Counted from the first letter of the stretch, positions 15,894-23,982 are shown. The stretch is DNA of 64,000 nt from Pseudomonas sp. DC1.2 (GCF_034351645.1 NZ_CP133782.1:1245001-1309000); one strand, 5' to 3'. Program-made: numbers and translations. The notes: generated by a model not told the origin, from the letters alone.

Positions 15894-16442
15894 ATGAATA
15901 AATACTCAGAGCAATTCAAGCTTAAAGCGGTAAATGACTTCCTCGCAGGTGGCACCAGCTACCGAGTTGTTGCCGATTTGCATGGAATCGAGTTCGGATT
16001 GCTCCGTCGCTGGGTTGCAGGTTATCAACATCATGGAGCTGATGGCCTACGTAAAAAGCCGCGTTGCCAGCACACTCCAGACTTCAAGCTTTCGGTGTTG
16101 CAGCGCATGTGGTGTACGGAGCTCTCCTACCGGGAAACCACGGCCTTGTTCAATCTTCGCAATCCCGGCCAAGTGGGCATTTGGGAGCAGCAGTATTACA
16201 GTGGAGGCATCGAGGCCTTGTCCTCTCGCCAACCAGGTCGACCTGCCCAAGTGCCGAAAACACCGAAGACGCCGAAGACTTCAAAAACCACCGCGACCTC
16301 AGCCCGTGTTGACTTGCCTTCTCGAGAGCAACAACTGCTCGCTGAAGTGGAGTATCTGCGGATGGAAAACGCTTATCTAAAAAAGCTCAAAGCCTTGATC
16401 CAGGCAGACGAACTGGCTGCACGCGCCAAAAAGCGTAAATAG
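15894..16442 (+). CDS. IS3-family (IS150-type) transposase OrfA
   Basis: DNA-binding half of an IS150-type transposase, about 182 residues from the ATG at 15894 (MNKYSEQFKLKAVNDF). Two helix-turn-helix segments lie in the first 110 residues, with the R-x4-W-type pattern LLRRWVAGYQHHGADGL. A lysine/threonine-proline linker follows (about 125-145), and a C-terminal leucine-zipper-like helix (LLAEVEYLRMENAYLKKLKAL) serves in oligomerisation. The frame is intact, but the matching OrfB is not, so it cannot mobilise this copy; at most it could bind ends of related elements. Confidence 0.85.
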   Translation: MNKYSEQFKLKAVNDFLAGGTSYRVVADLHGIEFGLLRRWVAGYQHHGADGLRKKPRCQHTPDFKLSVLQRMWCTELSYRETTALFNLRNPGQVGIWEQQYYSGGIEALSSRQPGRPAQVPKTPKTPKTSKTTATSARVDLPSREQQLLAEVEYLRMENAYLKKLKALIQADELAARAKKRK

Positions 16443-16447
16443 TTCTG

Positions 16448-17000
16448 GTGTTAAGGCGGCATTACCCCTTGAACGGTTTGCTTCAGGCCTCGGGCTTGGC
16501 GCGCAGTACCTTTTACTACCGGCAGAAAGCGTTGCAGGTAGTCGATAAGCATGCCTTGCTCAAAACCCAAATCAAGTCTGTTTTTGAGCAACACAAGGGT
16601 CGTTATGGTTATCGGCGCACCGCCGCCGCGATCGGCAACGCAGGGACTGTGGTGAACCACAAGACAATCCAGCGTCTGATGGGGGCTACAGCTGAAATCA
16701 CTGGTCAGGCCCAAGCGGTATCGTTCCTACAAAGACCCTGTGGGTCGAATAGCACCTAACCATTTGGCGCGTCAGTTCGAAGCGGAACACCCCAATCAAA
16801 AGTGGGTAACTGACATTACAGAGTTCAAAATTGCGGGAATCAAACTGTACCTTTCGCCTGTTCTGGATCTGTATCACGGCGAAATTGTGGCTTACCAAAT
16901 GGAAACGGCGCCCCGCTTTTCAATGGTGAGCGACATGCTCAAAAAAGCGTTGAGCTGCTTGAGGGCACATGAGAAACCCATGCTGCACTCAGACTGTGGG
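16448..17000 (+). pseudogene. IS150-type transposase OrfB, frameshifted and 3'-truncated
   Basis: Catalytic (DDE integrase) half. The first part (16448 to about 16685) gives the conserved HTH_21 region (HKGRYGYRRTAAAIG). Reading then continues in another frame (about 16690-17000) with HLARQFEAEHPNQKWVTDITEF, which holds the first catalytic Asp, and KPMLHSDCG, which holds the second. The final Glu region is absent because the sequence departs at about 17000. One frameshift plus a truncation make this a clear pseudogene. Confidence 0.88.
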
Positions 17001-17090
17001 CGCTGGTGGTTGTTACATTTGTTTCCAGTGGTTGTTAGCCACCCATTCCAGTGATAGTGAGCCACCGCGCTGGTGGTTGTGAGCCACTCA
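17001..17090. repeat. Clustered terminal repeats resembling one end of an IS21-family element
   Basis: Within 90 bases the motif GTGGTTGTKAGCCAC recurs: 17006 (partial), 17028-17042 and 17073-17088, with an inverted-looking AGTGAGCCACC at 17056-17066. CGCTGGTGGTTGT occurs exactly twice (17001-17013, 17068-17080). Multiple short repeats of this kind (on the other strand, TGGCTCAC and CACTGGAATGGGTGGCT) are typical of IS21-family ends. No istA or istB is present. The family assignment is from recall of such ends, not from a search. Confidence 0.55.
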
Positions 17091-17224
17091 AATTGCAACG
17101 CGACGCATGTCGAAAACCTTAGCGTACGATTTTTTCCGAATTCTGTAGGCTCCCCTATTAGCACTCGGGCTCCTTTTTCTTTAGTCTGCGCCATCGCCTT
17201 CCAGCCTTATGCAGATTACCCCCC

Positions 17225-17959
17225 ATGCGCAAATTACTTGTCCTTAGTCTGATCCTGCTGGGCGGCTGCACTCATACGTCGCAAACACCCGACATCAGCG
17301 GGCTATGGATCAACCAGGCAGCCATCGATTCGGCCGCCCAGGGCAGGTCCTTGCTGCGGGCCATTGATGCCCACGGTTTGAACCTCGAATGGAACATCGA
17401 CACCCGTAGCGGCAAAGCACAATTCAGCAATGCGTTCGAGCTGGGCGAAGGTCAATTGCTGCCCAAAGCTCCCGGTATGTGGACGGTCGACTACAACGGC
17501 TATGGCAGCAACGAGCTGCAATTGGATGGCAAGCAGCTGATACAGCAGGCCACGAACAATCACGCAGGCCAGGTTTTTTCCCGCCCGGCGCAACCCGCCG
17601 CAGCCGGCGCCAAATGGGGTGCGACTTTTAGGCAGGCACTGAACTCAGCCTATATGGGCGGTCAGTGGAGGATCATTGGAGGCCCGGGTACTGGCAACAT
17701 CGTAGCGTTCAAAGATGATGGCGGTGTGTCAGGGCTGGGGCAAAATGATCGGTATGAGTTGTGCCTGGGAGGCGATTGCGCCACTCAAGGCGCCGGTAAT
17801 GACACCCTCTATCTGGGCAAGGGTGATGTTGGAGATGGATGGATTTTTGTCCGTTACGGTAAGCAGCTGGAGATCTTCAGTACGATCAACCTATCCCGGC
17901 CCGACGAAATCCCCCAACTCACTCCGGGCCCACGCCAATGGCTGCTGGAAAAACAGTGA
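17225..17959 (+). CDS. Hypothetical lipoprotein carried in the island
   Basis: 244 residues beginning MRKLLVLSLILLGGCTH, a lipoprotein signal with acylated Cys15. The mature part has no cysteine-rich or enzymatic motif I recognise. A C-terminal half with GDVGDGWIFVRYGKQLEIFS suggests a beta-rich fold. It lies between the decayed IS150-type element plus IS21-like end and the intact IS3 element, so it may be cargo that arrived with them. A short AT-rich upstream region and the 15 bases between its stop and the IS3 end leave no room for an obvious terminator. Function unknown. Confidence 0.8.
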   Translation: MRKLLVLSLILLGGCTHTSQTPDISGLWINQAAIDSAAQGRSLLRAIDAHGLNLEWNIDTRSGKAQFSNAFELGEGQLLPKAPGMWTVDYNGYGSNELQLDGKQLIQQATNNHAGQVFSRPAQPAAAGAKWGATFRQALNSAYMGGQWRIIGGPGTGNIVAFKDDGGVSGLGQNDRYELCLGGDCATQGAGNDTLYLGKGDVGDGWIFVRYGKQLEIFSTINLSRPDEIPQLTPGPRQWLLEKQ

Positions 17960-18036
17960 CGTAAAAAAGGAGCCTGAATCGCCCCGGGTTTCCTAGACAC
18001 CTCTTTGCCTTAAACTGAGGCCAATTAGGAGGTGCC

Positions 18037-18315
18037 ATGAGCAACCCTCGTTACCCCGAAGAATTCAAAATCCAGGCGGTCAATCAAGTGACCGAAAAGA
18101 AGCTACCCGTCGCTGATGTGGCGGCCTGCCTTGGCGTGTCGACGCATAGCCTATATGCCTGGATAAAGCGCTACAGCAAACCTCAAGAAGAACGACAGCA
18201 GGACGATGATCAGCACGCTGAACTGCGTCGGCTGCGAGCGGAACTCAAACGCGTCACTGAAGAGCGAGACATATTAAAAAAGGCCGCTGCGTACTTTGCC
18301 AAGGAGTGCGGCTGA
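18037..18315 (+). CDS. IS3-family transposase OrfA
   Basis: 92-residue DNA-binding protein. It has the helix-turn-helix of the transposase_8 family (YPEEFKIQAVNQV to SLYAWIKRY) and a C-terminal leucine-rich helix (LRRLRAELKRVTEERDILKKA). A slippery heptamer A AAA AAG at 18276-18282, in the correct phase for a -1 shift, lies near its end. OrfA is expected to be made alone as a regulator and as the N-terminus of the OrfAB transposase. Start ATG 18037 follows TTAGGAGGTGCC, a strong ribosome site. Confidence 0.93.
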   Translation: MSNPRYPEEFKIQAVNQVTEKKLPVADVAACLGVSTHSLYAWIKRYSKPQEERQQDDDQHAELRRLRAELKRVTEERDILKKAAAYFAKECG

Positions 18316-19187
18316 AGTACGCCTTTATCAAGCAGCGCGCGGACGACTATTCGATTCGACGGCTTTGCCTGACGCTTAAAGTCCATCCCAGCGGTTATTA
18401 CGCCTGGCTGTCCGAGCCGCAATCGGTACACGCCAAAGACGACCAGCGACTACTGGGTTTGATCAAGCATTCATGGCTAGAGAGCGGCGGCGTTTATGGC
18501 TATCGCAAAGTCCATGACGATCTGCGCGAGGTTGGTGAAGACTGTGGCCGGCATCGTGTGGCGAGGCTGATGCGCCTTGAAGGTCTGCGCTCTCAGACAG
18601 GGTATCGACGACGCCCTGGCAAGTACGGCGGCAAGCCAGCGGTCGCCTCACCCAATTTGCTGAAGCGCCAGTTTGATGTCGTAGAACCCAACAAAGTTTG
18701 GGTCACCGACATCACCTGCATTCTTACGTATGAAGGCTGGCTGTATTTGGCCGTGGTGTTGGATCTGTTTTCTCGTCAGGTCGTTGGCTGGTCAATGAAG
18801 TCGCAGATGACCAGTGATTTGGCCCTTGACGCGTTGTTGATGGCGGTTTGGAGGCGTAAACCGAAGCAAGAGGTGATGGTTCATTCCGACCAGGGCCGCC
18901 AGTACAGCAGCGCCGATTGGCGCAGTTTTTTGAAGGCGAACAATTTGGTTGCCAGCATGAGTCGCCGAGGCAACTGTCATGACAACGCCGTGGCCGAAAG
19001 CTTCTTCCAACTTCTGAAACGGGAACGGATCAAGCGGAAAATCTACACCTCGCGGCAAGATGCGCGTAGTGATGTGTTCGATTACATCGAGATGTTCTAC
19101 AACGCAAAACGCCGTCATGGTTTCAACAATCACCTGTCACCGGTAGAGTTTGAAAAGCGTTACGCAATGAGCTTGCAAGGTGTCTAG
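18306..19187 (+). CDS. IS3-family transposase OrfB (DDE integrase domain)
   Basis: Catalytic half, 293 residues from GTG 18306 and in the -1 frame relative to OrfA, so the active transposase is the frameshift fusion OrfAB. It has the HTH_21 segment (GGVYGYRKVHDDLRE) and the retroviral-integrase core: the first Asp in WVTDITCI, the second in VMVHSDQGRQY, and the Glu in DNAVAESFFQLLKRE. All three catalytic residues are present and the frame is intact. Confidence 0.94.
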   Translation: MRLKYAFIKQRADDYSIRRLCLTLKVHPSGYYAWLSEPQSVHAKDDQRLLGLIKHSWLESGGVYGYRKVHDDLREVGEDCGRHRVARLMRLEGLRSQTGYRRRPGKYGGKPAVASPNLLKRQFDVVEPNKVWVTDITCILTYEGWLYLAVVLDLFSRQVVGWSMKSQMTSDLALDALLMAVWRRKPKQEVMVHSDQGRQYSSADWRSFLKANNLVASMSRRGNCHDNAVAESFFQLLKRERIKRKIYTSRQDARSDVFDYIEMFYNAKRRHGFNNHLSPVEFEKRYAMSLQGV

Positions 19188-19208
19188 AGAATCCGGGGCG
19201 ATTCATTT

Positions 19209-19229
19209 TCGGGGCTTTTTGTTGCCGGG
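19209..19229 (+). terminator. Right arm of the interrupted rpoS terminator
   Basis: Complement of 15813-15833, beginning TCGGGGCTTTTTGTTG. It starts four bases after the right end of the IS3-family element. On its own it has no partner nearby. Confidence 0.75.
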
Positions 19230-19267
19230 GAAAAGTAAGGCATTGACTCAGGTTTGTAGTCTTTTGC

Positions 19268-19285
19268 TGTAAGTCTTTGCCTACT
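19268..19285 (+). promoter_or_regulatory. Candidate GacA-type upstream activating sequence for rsmZ
   Basis: TGTAAG, six bases, CCTACT: the left half matches the GacA box exactly, the right half (consensus CTTACA) at four of six positions. It lies about 190 bp before the proposed rsmZ start, the spacing known for this gene in P. fluorescens. A -10-like TAGTAT is at 19444-19449. The 19230-19457 stretch otherwise shows no gene. Confidence 0.6.
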
Positions 19286-19457
19286 CTTTCGTAGGCGTTC
19301 GCTATTTTTAGATGGTGGATAGTCGTCTATTTTTGATATTTAAAATTATAACTATATGATTTTAATATTTAATTTTTAAAGTTGATGGAGCGTTGCAGCA
19401 GATTTTCGCCAATGGGAGCGGTTGCTCTTGGCGGGGAACTCTCTAGTATCCGAGGTG

Positions 19458-19586
19458 TGTCGACGGACAGACACACCCTTCAAGGATGGAGGGAAAGGAC
19501 ATCGAAGGACGCGGTTCATCAGGACGATGAAAGGGAACACAGGGAATAGGGAAAAAATGTGGGCGGGTCAAACCGCCCCTTTTTTC
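19458..19586 (+). ncRNA. rsmZ: RsmZ, CsrA/RsmA-titrating small RNA
   Basis: A regulatory RNA that sequesters RsmA/RsmE and so relieves translational repression of Gac/Rsm-controlled genes such as exoproducts. It starts TGTCGACGGACAGACACACC and ends in a GGGCGG/CCGCCC terminator with a T tract. In 129 bases I count ten GGA triplets, several in hairpin loops, the binding signature of RsmA-family proteins. Position between rpoS and fdxA is the conserved location of rsmZ. GacA-dependent control is expected from the upstream box. Confidence 0.92.
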
Positions 19587-19598
19587 GCCTGCTGAAAA

Positions 19599-19628
19599 GC
19601 AAAAAGGCCCGCAAGGGGCCTTTTCGAG
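19599..19628 (-). terminator. fdxA terminator
   Basis: AAAAAGGCCCGCAAGGGGCCTTTTC on the plus strand: GGCCC pairs with GGGCC-type sequence across a short loop, flanked by A and T runs, so it can serve fdxA on the minus strand. It sits just beyond the rsmZ terminator. Confidence 0.6.
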
Positions 19629-19641
19629 AACGCGGGGGTAA

Positions 19642-19965
19642 TCAGCGTTCGAGCTCTTTGATCTTGCCTTTGACGCCATCCCACTCTTCGGCATCGGGCA
19701 GCGACTCTTTCTTCTCGGTGATGTTCGGCCAGATTTCGGCCAGATCAACGTTCAACTGAATGAATTCCTGCATCTCTTCCGGGACTTCATCTTCGGAGAA
19801 GATGGCCACGGCTGGGCATTCTGGTTCGCACAGTGCGCAGTCGATGCACTCATCCGGGTGAATCACCAGGAAGTTCGGGCCTTCGTAAAAGCAGTCCACC
19901 GGACAGACTTCTACGCAATCGGTGTACTTGCACTTGATGCAGTTGTCGGTGACGACGAAGGTCAT
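19642..19965 (-). CDS. fdxA: Ferredoxin FdxA, 7Fe-type
   Basis: Small electron carrier of 107 residues. Cysteines occur in two clusters, [17 protein letters not shown] and [12 protein letters not shown], the arrangement of bacterial ferredoxins with one 3Fe-4S and one 4Fe-4S centre. The C-terminal extension of about 45 residues is typical of the FdxA subfamily. A GGAGAAAACT ribosome site precedes the ATG. It is convergent with rsmZ and cooriented with mutS upstream. The physiological partner is not evident. Confidence 0.95.
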   Translation of the reverse strand: MTFVVTDNCIKCKYTDCVEVCPVDCFYEGPNFLVIHPDECIDCALCEPECPAVAIFSEDEVPEEMQEFIQLNVDLAEIWPNITEKKESLPDAEEWDGVKGKIKELER

Positions 19966-20107
19966 TTCTAGTTTTCTCCTCAGGCGGCGGCAGCGGAGCC
20001 CCTTCTGGACGGGGTCGCGAGGTTTGGGAGCGATAGTCTGCTGGTCAGGCTATTAGCCAGCAGCATCCCAAACCGCGCGAGATTCTAACAGCTTGCAGGC
20101 AAGTGCG

Positions 20108-22687
20108 TTAGATCCGTGTCTTTAATGTATAGAGCATTTCCAGCGCCCTGCGTGGTGTGAGGTTATCCAGGTCGAGCTTGGCCAGTTCATCAAGGACCGG
20201 ATGCGGCAGGCTGGCGAACATGTCGCTCTGCTGCGGCGCGGCCGGTTTGCCTTTGGCTGCCTTGGGCACTTCATGCGGTAGCGCCGTGGATTCCAGGCGG
20301 CCCAAATGCTCGCGGGCACGCACGATCACTTCGCTCGGCACGCCAGCCAGTTGTGCAACTGCCAGGCCGTAGCTCTGGCTGGCAGGGCCGGGCAGCACGT
20401 GGTGCAGGAACACGATGCGTTCGTTGTGCTCGGTGGCGTTGAGATGCACGTTGGCCACCAGCGGCTCGGATTCCGGCAACACGGTCAATTCGAAATAGTG
20501 GGTGGCGAACAGTGTGTAGGCGCGCAGATGGGCCAAACGTTCGGCCGCCGCCCAAGCCAGCGACAGACCATCGAACGTGCTGGTGCCGCGACCGACTTCG
20601 TCCATCAACACCAGGCTGCGGTCGGTGGCGTTGTGCAAAATATTCGCTGTTTCGCTCATTTCGACCATGAACGTCGAACGACCGCCCGCCAGGTCATCGC
20701 TGGAACCGATCCGGGTGAAGATCCGGTCCACCAGCGACAGTTCGCAGCTGGCTGCCGGCACAAAACTGCCAATGTGGGCCAGCAACACGATCAATGCCGT
20801 CTGACGCATGTAGGTGGATTTACCGCCCATGTTCGGGCCGGTGATGACCAGCATGCGCGTGTTGTCGTCGAGGCTCAGGTCGTTGGCCACGAACGGTGTG
20901 CTCAGTACTTGCTCGACCACCGGGTGACGACCCTGGCTGATGCGCATGCATGGCTCGCTGACGAAGCGCGGGCAGTTCAGGTCGAGGTTCAGCGCACGCT
21001 CGGCGAGGTTGCTCAGTACATCGAGTTCGGCCAGGGCGGCGGCGGTGTCCTGCAGCGGCGGGAGCTGCGAGATCAGGTCTTCAAGCAACGCTTCGTAAAG
21101 CATCTTCTCGCGGGCCAGGGCGCGACTCTTGGCTGACAACGCCTTGTCTTCGAACGCCTTCAGCTCCGGCGTGATGAAGCGCTCGGCACCTTTGAGCGTC
21201 TGGCGCCGAATGTAATCTGCCGGCGCCGACTCGGCTTGCTTGCTTGGCAACTCAATGAAGTAACCGTGAATGCGGTTGTAGCCGACTTTCAGGTGCGACA
21301 GGCCGGTGCGGGCCTTTTCGCGAGCTTCAAGGTCGATCAGGAACTGCCCGGCGTTTTCGCTGAGCGATTGCAGGTCGTCCAACTCGGCGTCGTAACCGGT
21401 TTTCAACACGCCACCGTCACGAATCACCGCCGGCGGGTTGTCATTAATAGCTTTTTCCAACAGCGCTGCCAGTTCCGGGTAGGTGCTGGTGGTCGCGGCC
21501 AGTTGAATGATGTGCGGGGCTTCGAGCTCGGTCATCGCCAGTTGCAGCTCGGGCAACGCGCCGAGGGCATCACGCAGACGTGCCAAGTCACGAGGACGAG
21601 CGTTACGCAGACCGATCCGTGCCAGAATCCGCTCGATGTCGCCTATTTCCTTGAGCTGTGGTTGCAGCTTTTCGAAACGGTAACCATCCAGCAGGCAGGT
21701 GATTGAGGTCTGGCGCGCCAGTAATACCGTCAAGTCACGCAGTGGGCGGTTCAACCAGCGGGTCAACAAGCGGCTGCCCATGGCTGTCTGGCAGCGATCA
21801 ACTACCGATTGCAGCGTGTTCTCGCGACCGCCGGCCAGGTTGGTGTCCAGTTCCAGGTTGCGACGGCTCGCGCCATCGAGCACCACGGTGTCATCCAGAC
21901 GTTCGTGGCGCAGGCTGCGCAAGTGCGGCAGGGCGGTGCGCTGGGTTTCCTTGGCGTAGCTGAGCAGGCAACCGGCAGCGCCGATGGCCAGGGTCAGGTT
22001 CTCGCAACCGAAGCCTTTAAGGTCTTGGGTGGAAAACTGCTGGCAGAGACTTTTCAGCGCCGAGTCACGCTCGAAATCCCACGGCGCACGACGACGAACC
22101 CCACGGCGTTTTTCCGCTGGCAGATCCTTCGGCCAATCATCCGGGATCATCAGCTCCACCGGGTTGACCCGTTCCAGTTCCGCCAGCAGGTTTCCCCAGC
22201 CTTTGATTTCGAGCACGCTGAAGTTGCCGCTGGTGATGTCCAGCACCGCCAGACCGAACAGGCGCTCGTCGCCCAGCACCGCGGCGATCAAGTTATCCCG
22301 ACGCTCATCCAGCAACGCTTCATCACTCACCGTTCCCGGTGTGATGATCCGCACCACCTGACGATCCACTGGCCCTTTGCTGGTGGCCGGGTCTCCGACC
22401 TGCTCACAGATCACTACCGACTCACCGAGCTTGACCAGTTTCGCCAGATAACCTTCGGCAGCGTGGTAAGGAATCCCACACATAGGGATCGCCTGACCCG
22501 CCGATTGCCCACGGGCGGTGAGGGTGATGTCCAGCAATTTGGAAGCCTTCTTCGCATCTTCATAGAAGATCTCGTAGAAGTCGCCCATGCGGTAGAACAT
22601 CAGCTGGTCAGGGTGCTGGTTCTTCAGTCGCCAGTACTGTTGCATCATCGGCGTGTGGGAGGACAAGTCGGAGATAGCTTTATTCAT
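20108..22687 (-). CDS. mutS: DNA mismatch repair ATPase MutS
   Basis: Recognises base mismatches and small loops and starts MutL-dependent repair. All 859 residues are present: the N-terminal mismatch-binding domain with the Phe-x-Glu motif in FYEIFYEDA ([12 protein letters not shown]), the lever and clamp domains, and the ATPase with Walker [10 protein letters not shown], the [12 protein letters not shown] region and ATHYFELT. The short C-terminal region ends in the usual tetramerisation helix. It lies upstream of the tailocin locus, whose repressor is divergent from it; mutS-cinA is a known tailocin site in this species group. Confidence 0.98.
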   Translation of the reverse strand: MNKAISDLSSHTPMMQQYWRLKNQHPDQLMFYRMGDFYEIFYEDAKKASKLLDITLTARGQSAGQAIPMCGIPYHAAEGYLAKLVKLGESVVICEQVGDPATSKGPVDRQVVRIITPGTVSDEALLDERRDNLIAAVLGDERLFGLAVLDITSGNFSVLEIKGWGNLLAELERVNPVELMIPDDWPKDLPAEKRRGVRRRAPWDFERDSALKSLCQQFSTQDLKGFGCENLTLAIGAAGCLLSYAKETQRTALPHLRSLRHERLDDTVVLDGASRRNLELDTNLAGGRENTLQSVVDRCQTAMGSRLLTRWLNRPLRDLTVLLARQTSITCLLDGYRFEKLQPQLKEIGDIERILARIGLRNARPRDLARLRDALGALPELQLAMTELEAPHIIQLAATTSTYPELAALLEKAINDNPPAVIRDGGVLKTGYDAELDDLQSLSENAGQFLIDLEAREKARTGLSHLKVGYNRIHGYFIELPSKQAESAPADYIRRQTLKGAERFITPELKAFEDKALSAKSRALAREKMLYEALLEDLISQLPPLQDTAAALAELDVLSNLAERALNLDLNCPRFVSEPCMRISQGRHPVVEQVLSTPFVANDLSLDDNTRMLVITGPNMGGKSTYMRQTALIVLLAHIGSFVPAASCELSLVDRIFTRIGSSDDLAGGRSTFMVEMSETANILHNATDRSLVLMDEVGRGTSTFDGLSLAWAAAERLAHLRAYTLFATHYFELTVLPESEPLVANVHLNATEHNERIVFLHHVLPGPASQSYGLAVAQLAGVPSEVIVRAREHLGRLESTALPHEVPKAAKGKPAAPQQSDMFASLPHPVLDELAKLDLDNLTPRRALEMLYTLKTRI

Positions 22688-22825
22688 GGGTAACTTAGGA
22701 AAACTCGTTGAAAGGTGTGGGGCAAAGGAGGGGCATCGGCCCGGCTTTTCCGCGATGGGCGCAAGATTAACATGGGCGGTCAGATCGGCGCAGGCATCAG
22801 CACCCTGCGCTACCTTTCTGCTTTT

Positions 22826-22856
22826 TATGCGCTATTTATGCATATTGGCATTTGTT
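22826..22856 (+). promoter_or_regulatory. Candidate operator of the repressor gene
   Basis: Upstream of the repressor start lies TTTATGCGCTATTTATGCATATTGGCAT-like sequence, containing TATGC and GCATA half-sites of the same type found at the tailocin promoter (23719-23778). This suggests autoregulation. Inferred from shared motifs only. Confidence 0.45.
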
Positions 22857-22887
22857 TTCCGGAAAAAGATCAAGCACTATTCGCGCT

Positions 22888-23622
22888 ATGCAAAAACGCA
22901 ACGTTTCTATCGTCTTAAGAGCACTGCTCGATCAGCACGGGATCTCCCCCACGGAGCTTCACCGTCGTACCGGCGTGCCCCAATCTACGCTTTCGCGGAT
23001 TCTCAGCGGGAAGATCGTCGATCCTTCGGATAAACACATCTCGAAGATCGCTGAGTACTTTGCGGTGAGTACCGATCAATTGCGCGGGCGCTCGGATGTT
23101 GCGCTTGCTGCTACTGCCGGACGCGATCAATTGCATTCGGAACTCAAGGACATAAGTCTGTGGGACGACGATACGCCTATCGATGACGATGAGGTGTCAG
23201 TCCCCTTTCTTCGAGAGGTTGAATTGGCTGCTGGATCAGGAAGATTCGTCATTGAGGAAAGCGAGCGCTCTAGCTTGCGTTTCGGCAAGCGCAGCCTGCG
23301 GCATAACGGCGTGCAATTCGACCAGGCCAAATGCGTCACGGTGCGCGGCAACAGCATGTTGCCGGTGCTGCGCGACGGCGCCACCGTTGGCGTGAATGCC
23401 GGTAAATGTGCGATTGGCGACATCATTGATGGTGATCTGTACGCCATCAACCATAACGGCCAGTTGCGGGTCAAACAGCTCTATCGCCTGCCAACCGGGA
23501 TCCGCCTGCGCAGCTTCAATCGCGATGAGCACCCGGACGAGGACTATACCTTCCAGGAAATCCAGGAAGAACAGATCGTCATCCTCGGTCACGTCTTCTG
23601 GTGGGGCATGTACGCCCGCTAA
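22888..23622 (+). CDS. LexA/CI-type self-cleaving repressor of the tailocin (PrtR-like)
   Basis: 244-residue transcriptional repressor. An N-terminal helix-turn-helix of the XRE type (about residues 14-62, SPTELHRRTGVPQSTLSRILSG region) is joined to a C-terminal S24 peptidase domain. The likely cleavage site is Ala115-Gly116 (ELAAGSG), with catalytic Ser156 (GNSMLP) and Lys196 (LRVKQL). All are expected for RecA-stimulated self-cleavage, as in LexA, lambda CI and PrtR of pyocin clusters. Start 22888 is chosen because the HTH alignment begins there; upstream in-frame starts lie in the promoter. It sits directly upstream of the tailocin genes, in the same direction, and has its own terminator. 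Confidence 0.92.
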   Translation: MQKRNVSIVLRALLDQHGISPTELHRRTGVPQSTLSRILSGKIVDPSDKHISKIAEYFAVSTDQLRGRSDVALAATAGRDQLHSELKDISLWDDDTPIDDDEVSVPFLREVELAAGSGRFVIEESERSSLRFGKRSLRHNGVQFDQAKCVTVRGNSMLPVLRDGATVGVNAGKCAIGDIIDGDLYAINHNGQLRVKQLYRLPTGIRLRSFNRDEHPDEDYTFQEIQEEQIVILGHVFWWGMYAR

Positions 23623-23640
23623 CCTCACCGCTGTTCGCTA

Positions 23641-23668
23641 AAACCCGCCTCACAGCGGGTTTTTTTTC
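23641..23668 (+). terminator. Terminator of the repressor gene
   Basis: AACCCGC, a six-base loop, GCGGGTT and eight T residues: a textbook intrinsic terminator 19 bases after the repressor stop codon. It separates repressor transcription from the tailocin promoter. Confidence 0.85.
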
Positions 23669-23718
23669 GCCTGCATAAAACCACCAGCGCCTTTGTCTGC
23701 GGGGTTTTCATGCGGCAG

Positions 23719-23782
23719 TGCATTTGTAGTGCATAAATAAATGCATTTATGCATTGACTGCTTATGCGTTCGTGCATATTCT
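23719..23782 (+). promoter_or_regulatory. Tailocin promoter with overlapping repressor operators
   Basis: A sigma-70-type promoter, TTGACT (23754-23759), 17 bases, TATTCT (23777-23782). Around and inside it is a dense set of TGCAT-type half-sites: GCATAAAT/ATTTATGC as a perfect inverted repeat (23731-23738 and 23745-23752), TATGC/GCATA within the spacer and -10 (23763-23767 and 23774-23778), and TGCA pairs at 23719-23733. Occupancy would block polymerase, so the LexA-like repressor upstream is the likely ligand. No LexA box was seen. Confidence 0.75.
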
Positions 23783-23847
23783 ATGTCCAAGCCGCTCAAC
23801 AAAACGGCTCGAAACGAAGCTCTTTAGTTCCACAAGAACAGGCAGCG

Positions 23848-23982
23848 ATGAACCGGCCTCAACGGTTCAGAGGGTTGGCAACTGACCCGGGTGTGCAGCG
23901 TAAAGCACCAGAAGCAGTTATCCGGCGGGCAGGGACCGCGGTCGGAAAAAACAATTTGAATGGACTCGTACCGCGCCAGTAG
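23848..23982 (+). CDS. Candidate 44-residue basic leader peptide
   Basis: ATG 23848 opens a short frame of 44 residues, MNRPQRFRGLATDPG onward, rich in Arg and Lys and ending at TAG 23980. The ribosome site (AGGCAGCG) is weak. It lies in the tailocin leader between promoter and terminator. It may be a real small protein, a leader peptide or a chance frame; I do not recognise it. Confidence 0.25.
   Translation: MNRPQRFRGLATDPGVQRKAPEAVIRRAGTAVGKNNLNGLVPRQ

Larger units (their letters stand above)
15843..17000 (+). mobile_element. Degenerate IS3-family element, IS150-type, right end missing
   Basis: The left end starts about 15843 with TGAACTGCACCCCAAAAGTT, a typical IS150-type terminus, within the presumed rpoS terminator loop. 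It carries an intact OrfA and an OrfB broken by a frameshift near 16685 and cut off after the second catalytic Asp (HSD). No right inverted repeat is seen; at about 17000 the sequence changes to a repeat array resembling an IS21-type end. The element should be immobile. Confidence 0.8.
17975..19205 (+). mobile_element. Intact IS3-family insertion sequence, 1231 bp
   Basis: Bounded by 28-bp imperfect inverted repeats, 17975-18002 and 19178-19205, matching at 25 of 28 positions (TGAATCGCCCCGG at the outer ends). It contains OrfA and OrfB in overlapping frames with an A AAA AAG slippery site. Both ends and both genes are complete, so it should be capable of transposition. No convincing direct target repeat flanks this element on its own. 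Its right end abuts the distal arm of the rpoS terminator. Confidence 0.93.

Noticed and set aside
17040..17194. Minus-strand 100-residue frame overlapping the IS21-like repeats
   Set aside because: It runs through terminal repeats and transposase antisense sequence; no protein signature.
23640..23850. LexA box at the tailocin promoter
   Set aside because: No CTG-N10-CAG site found; the TGCAT-type operators fit the local repressor instead.
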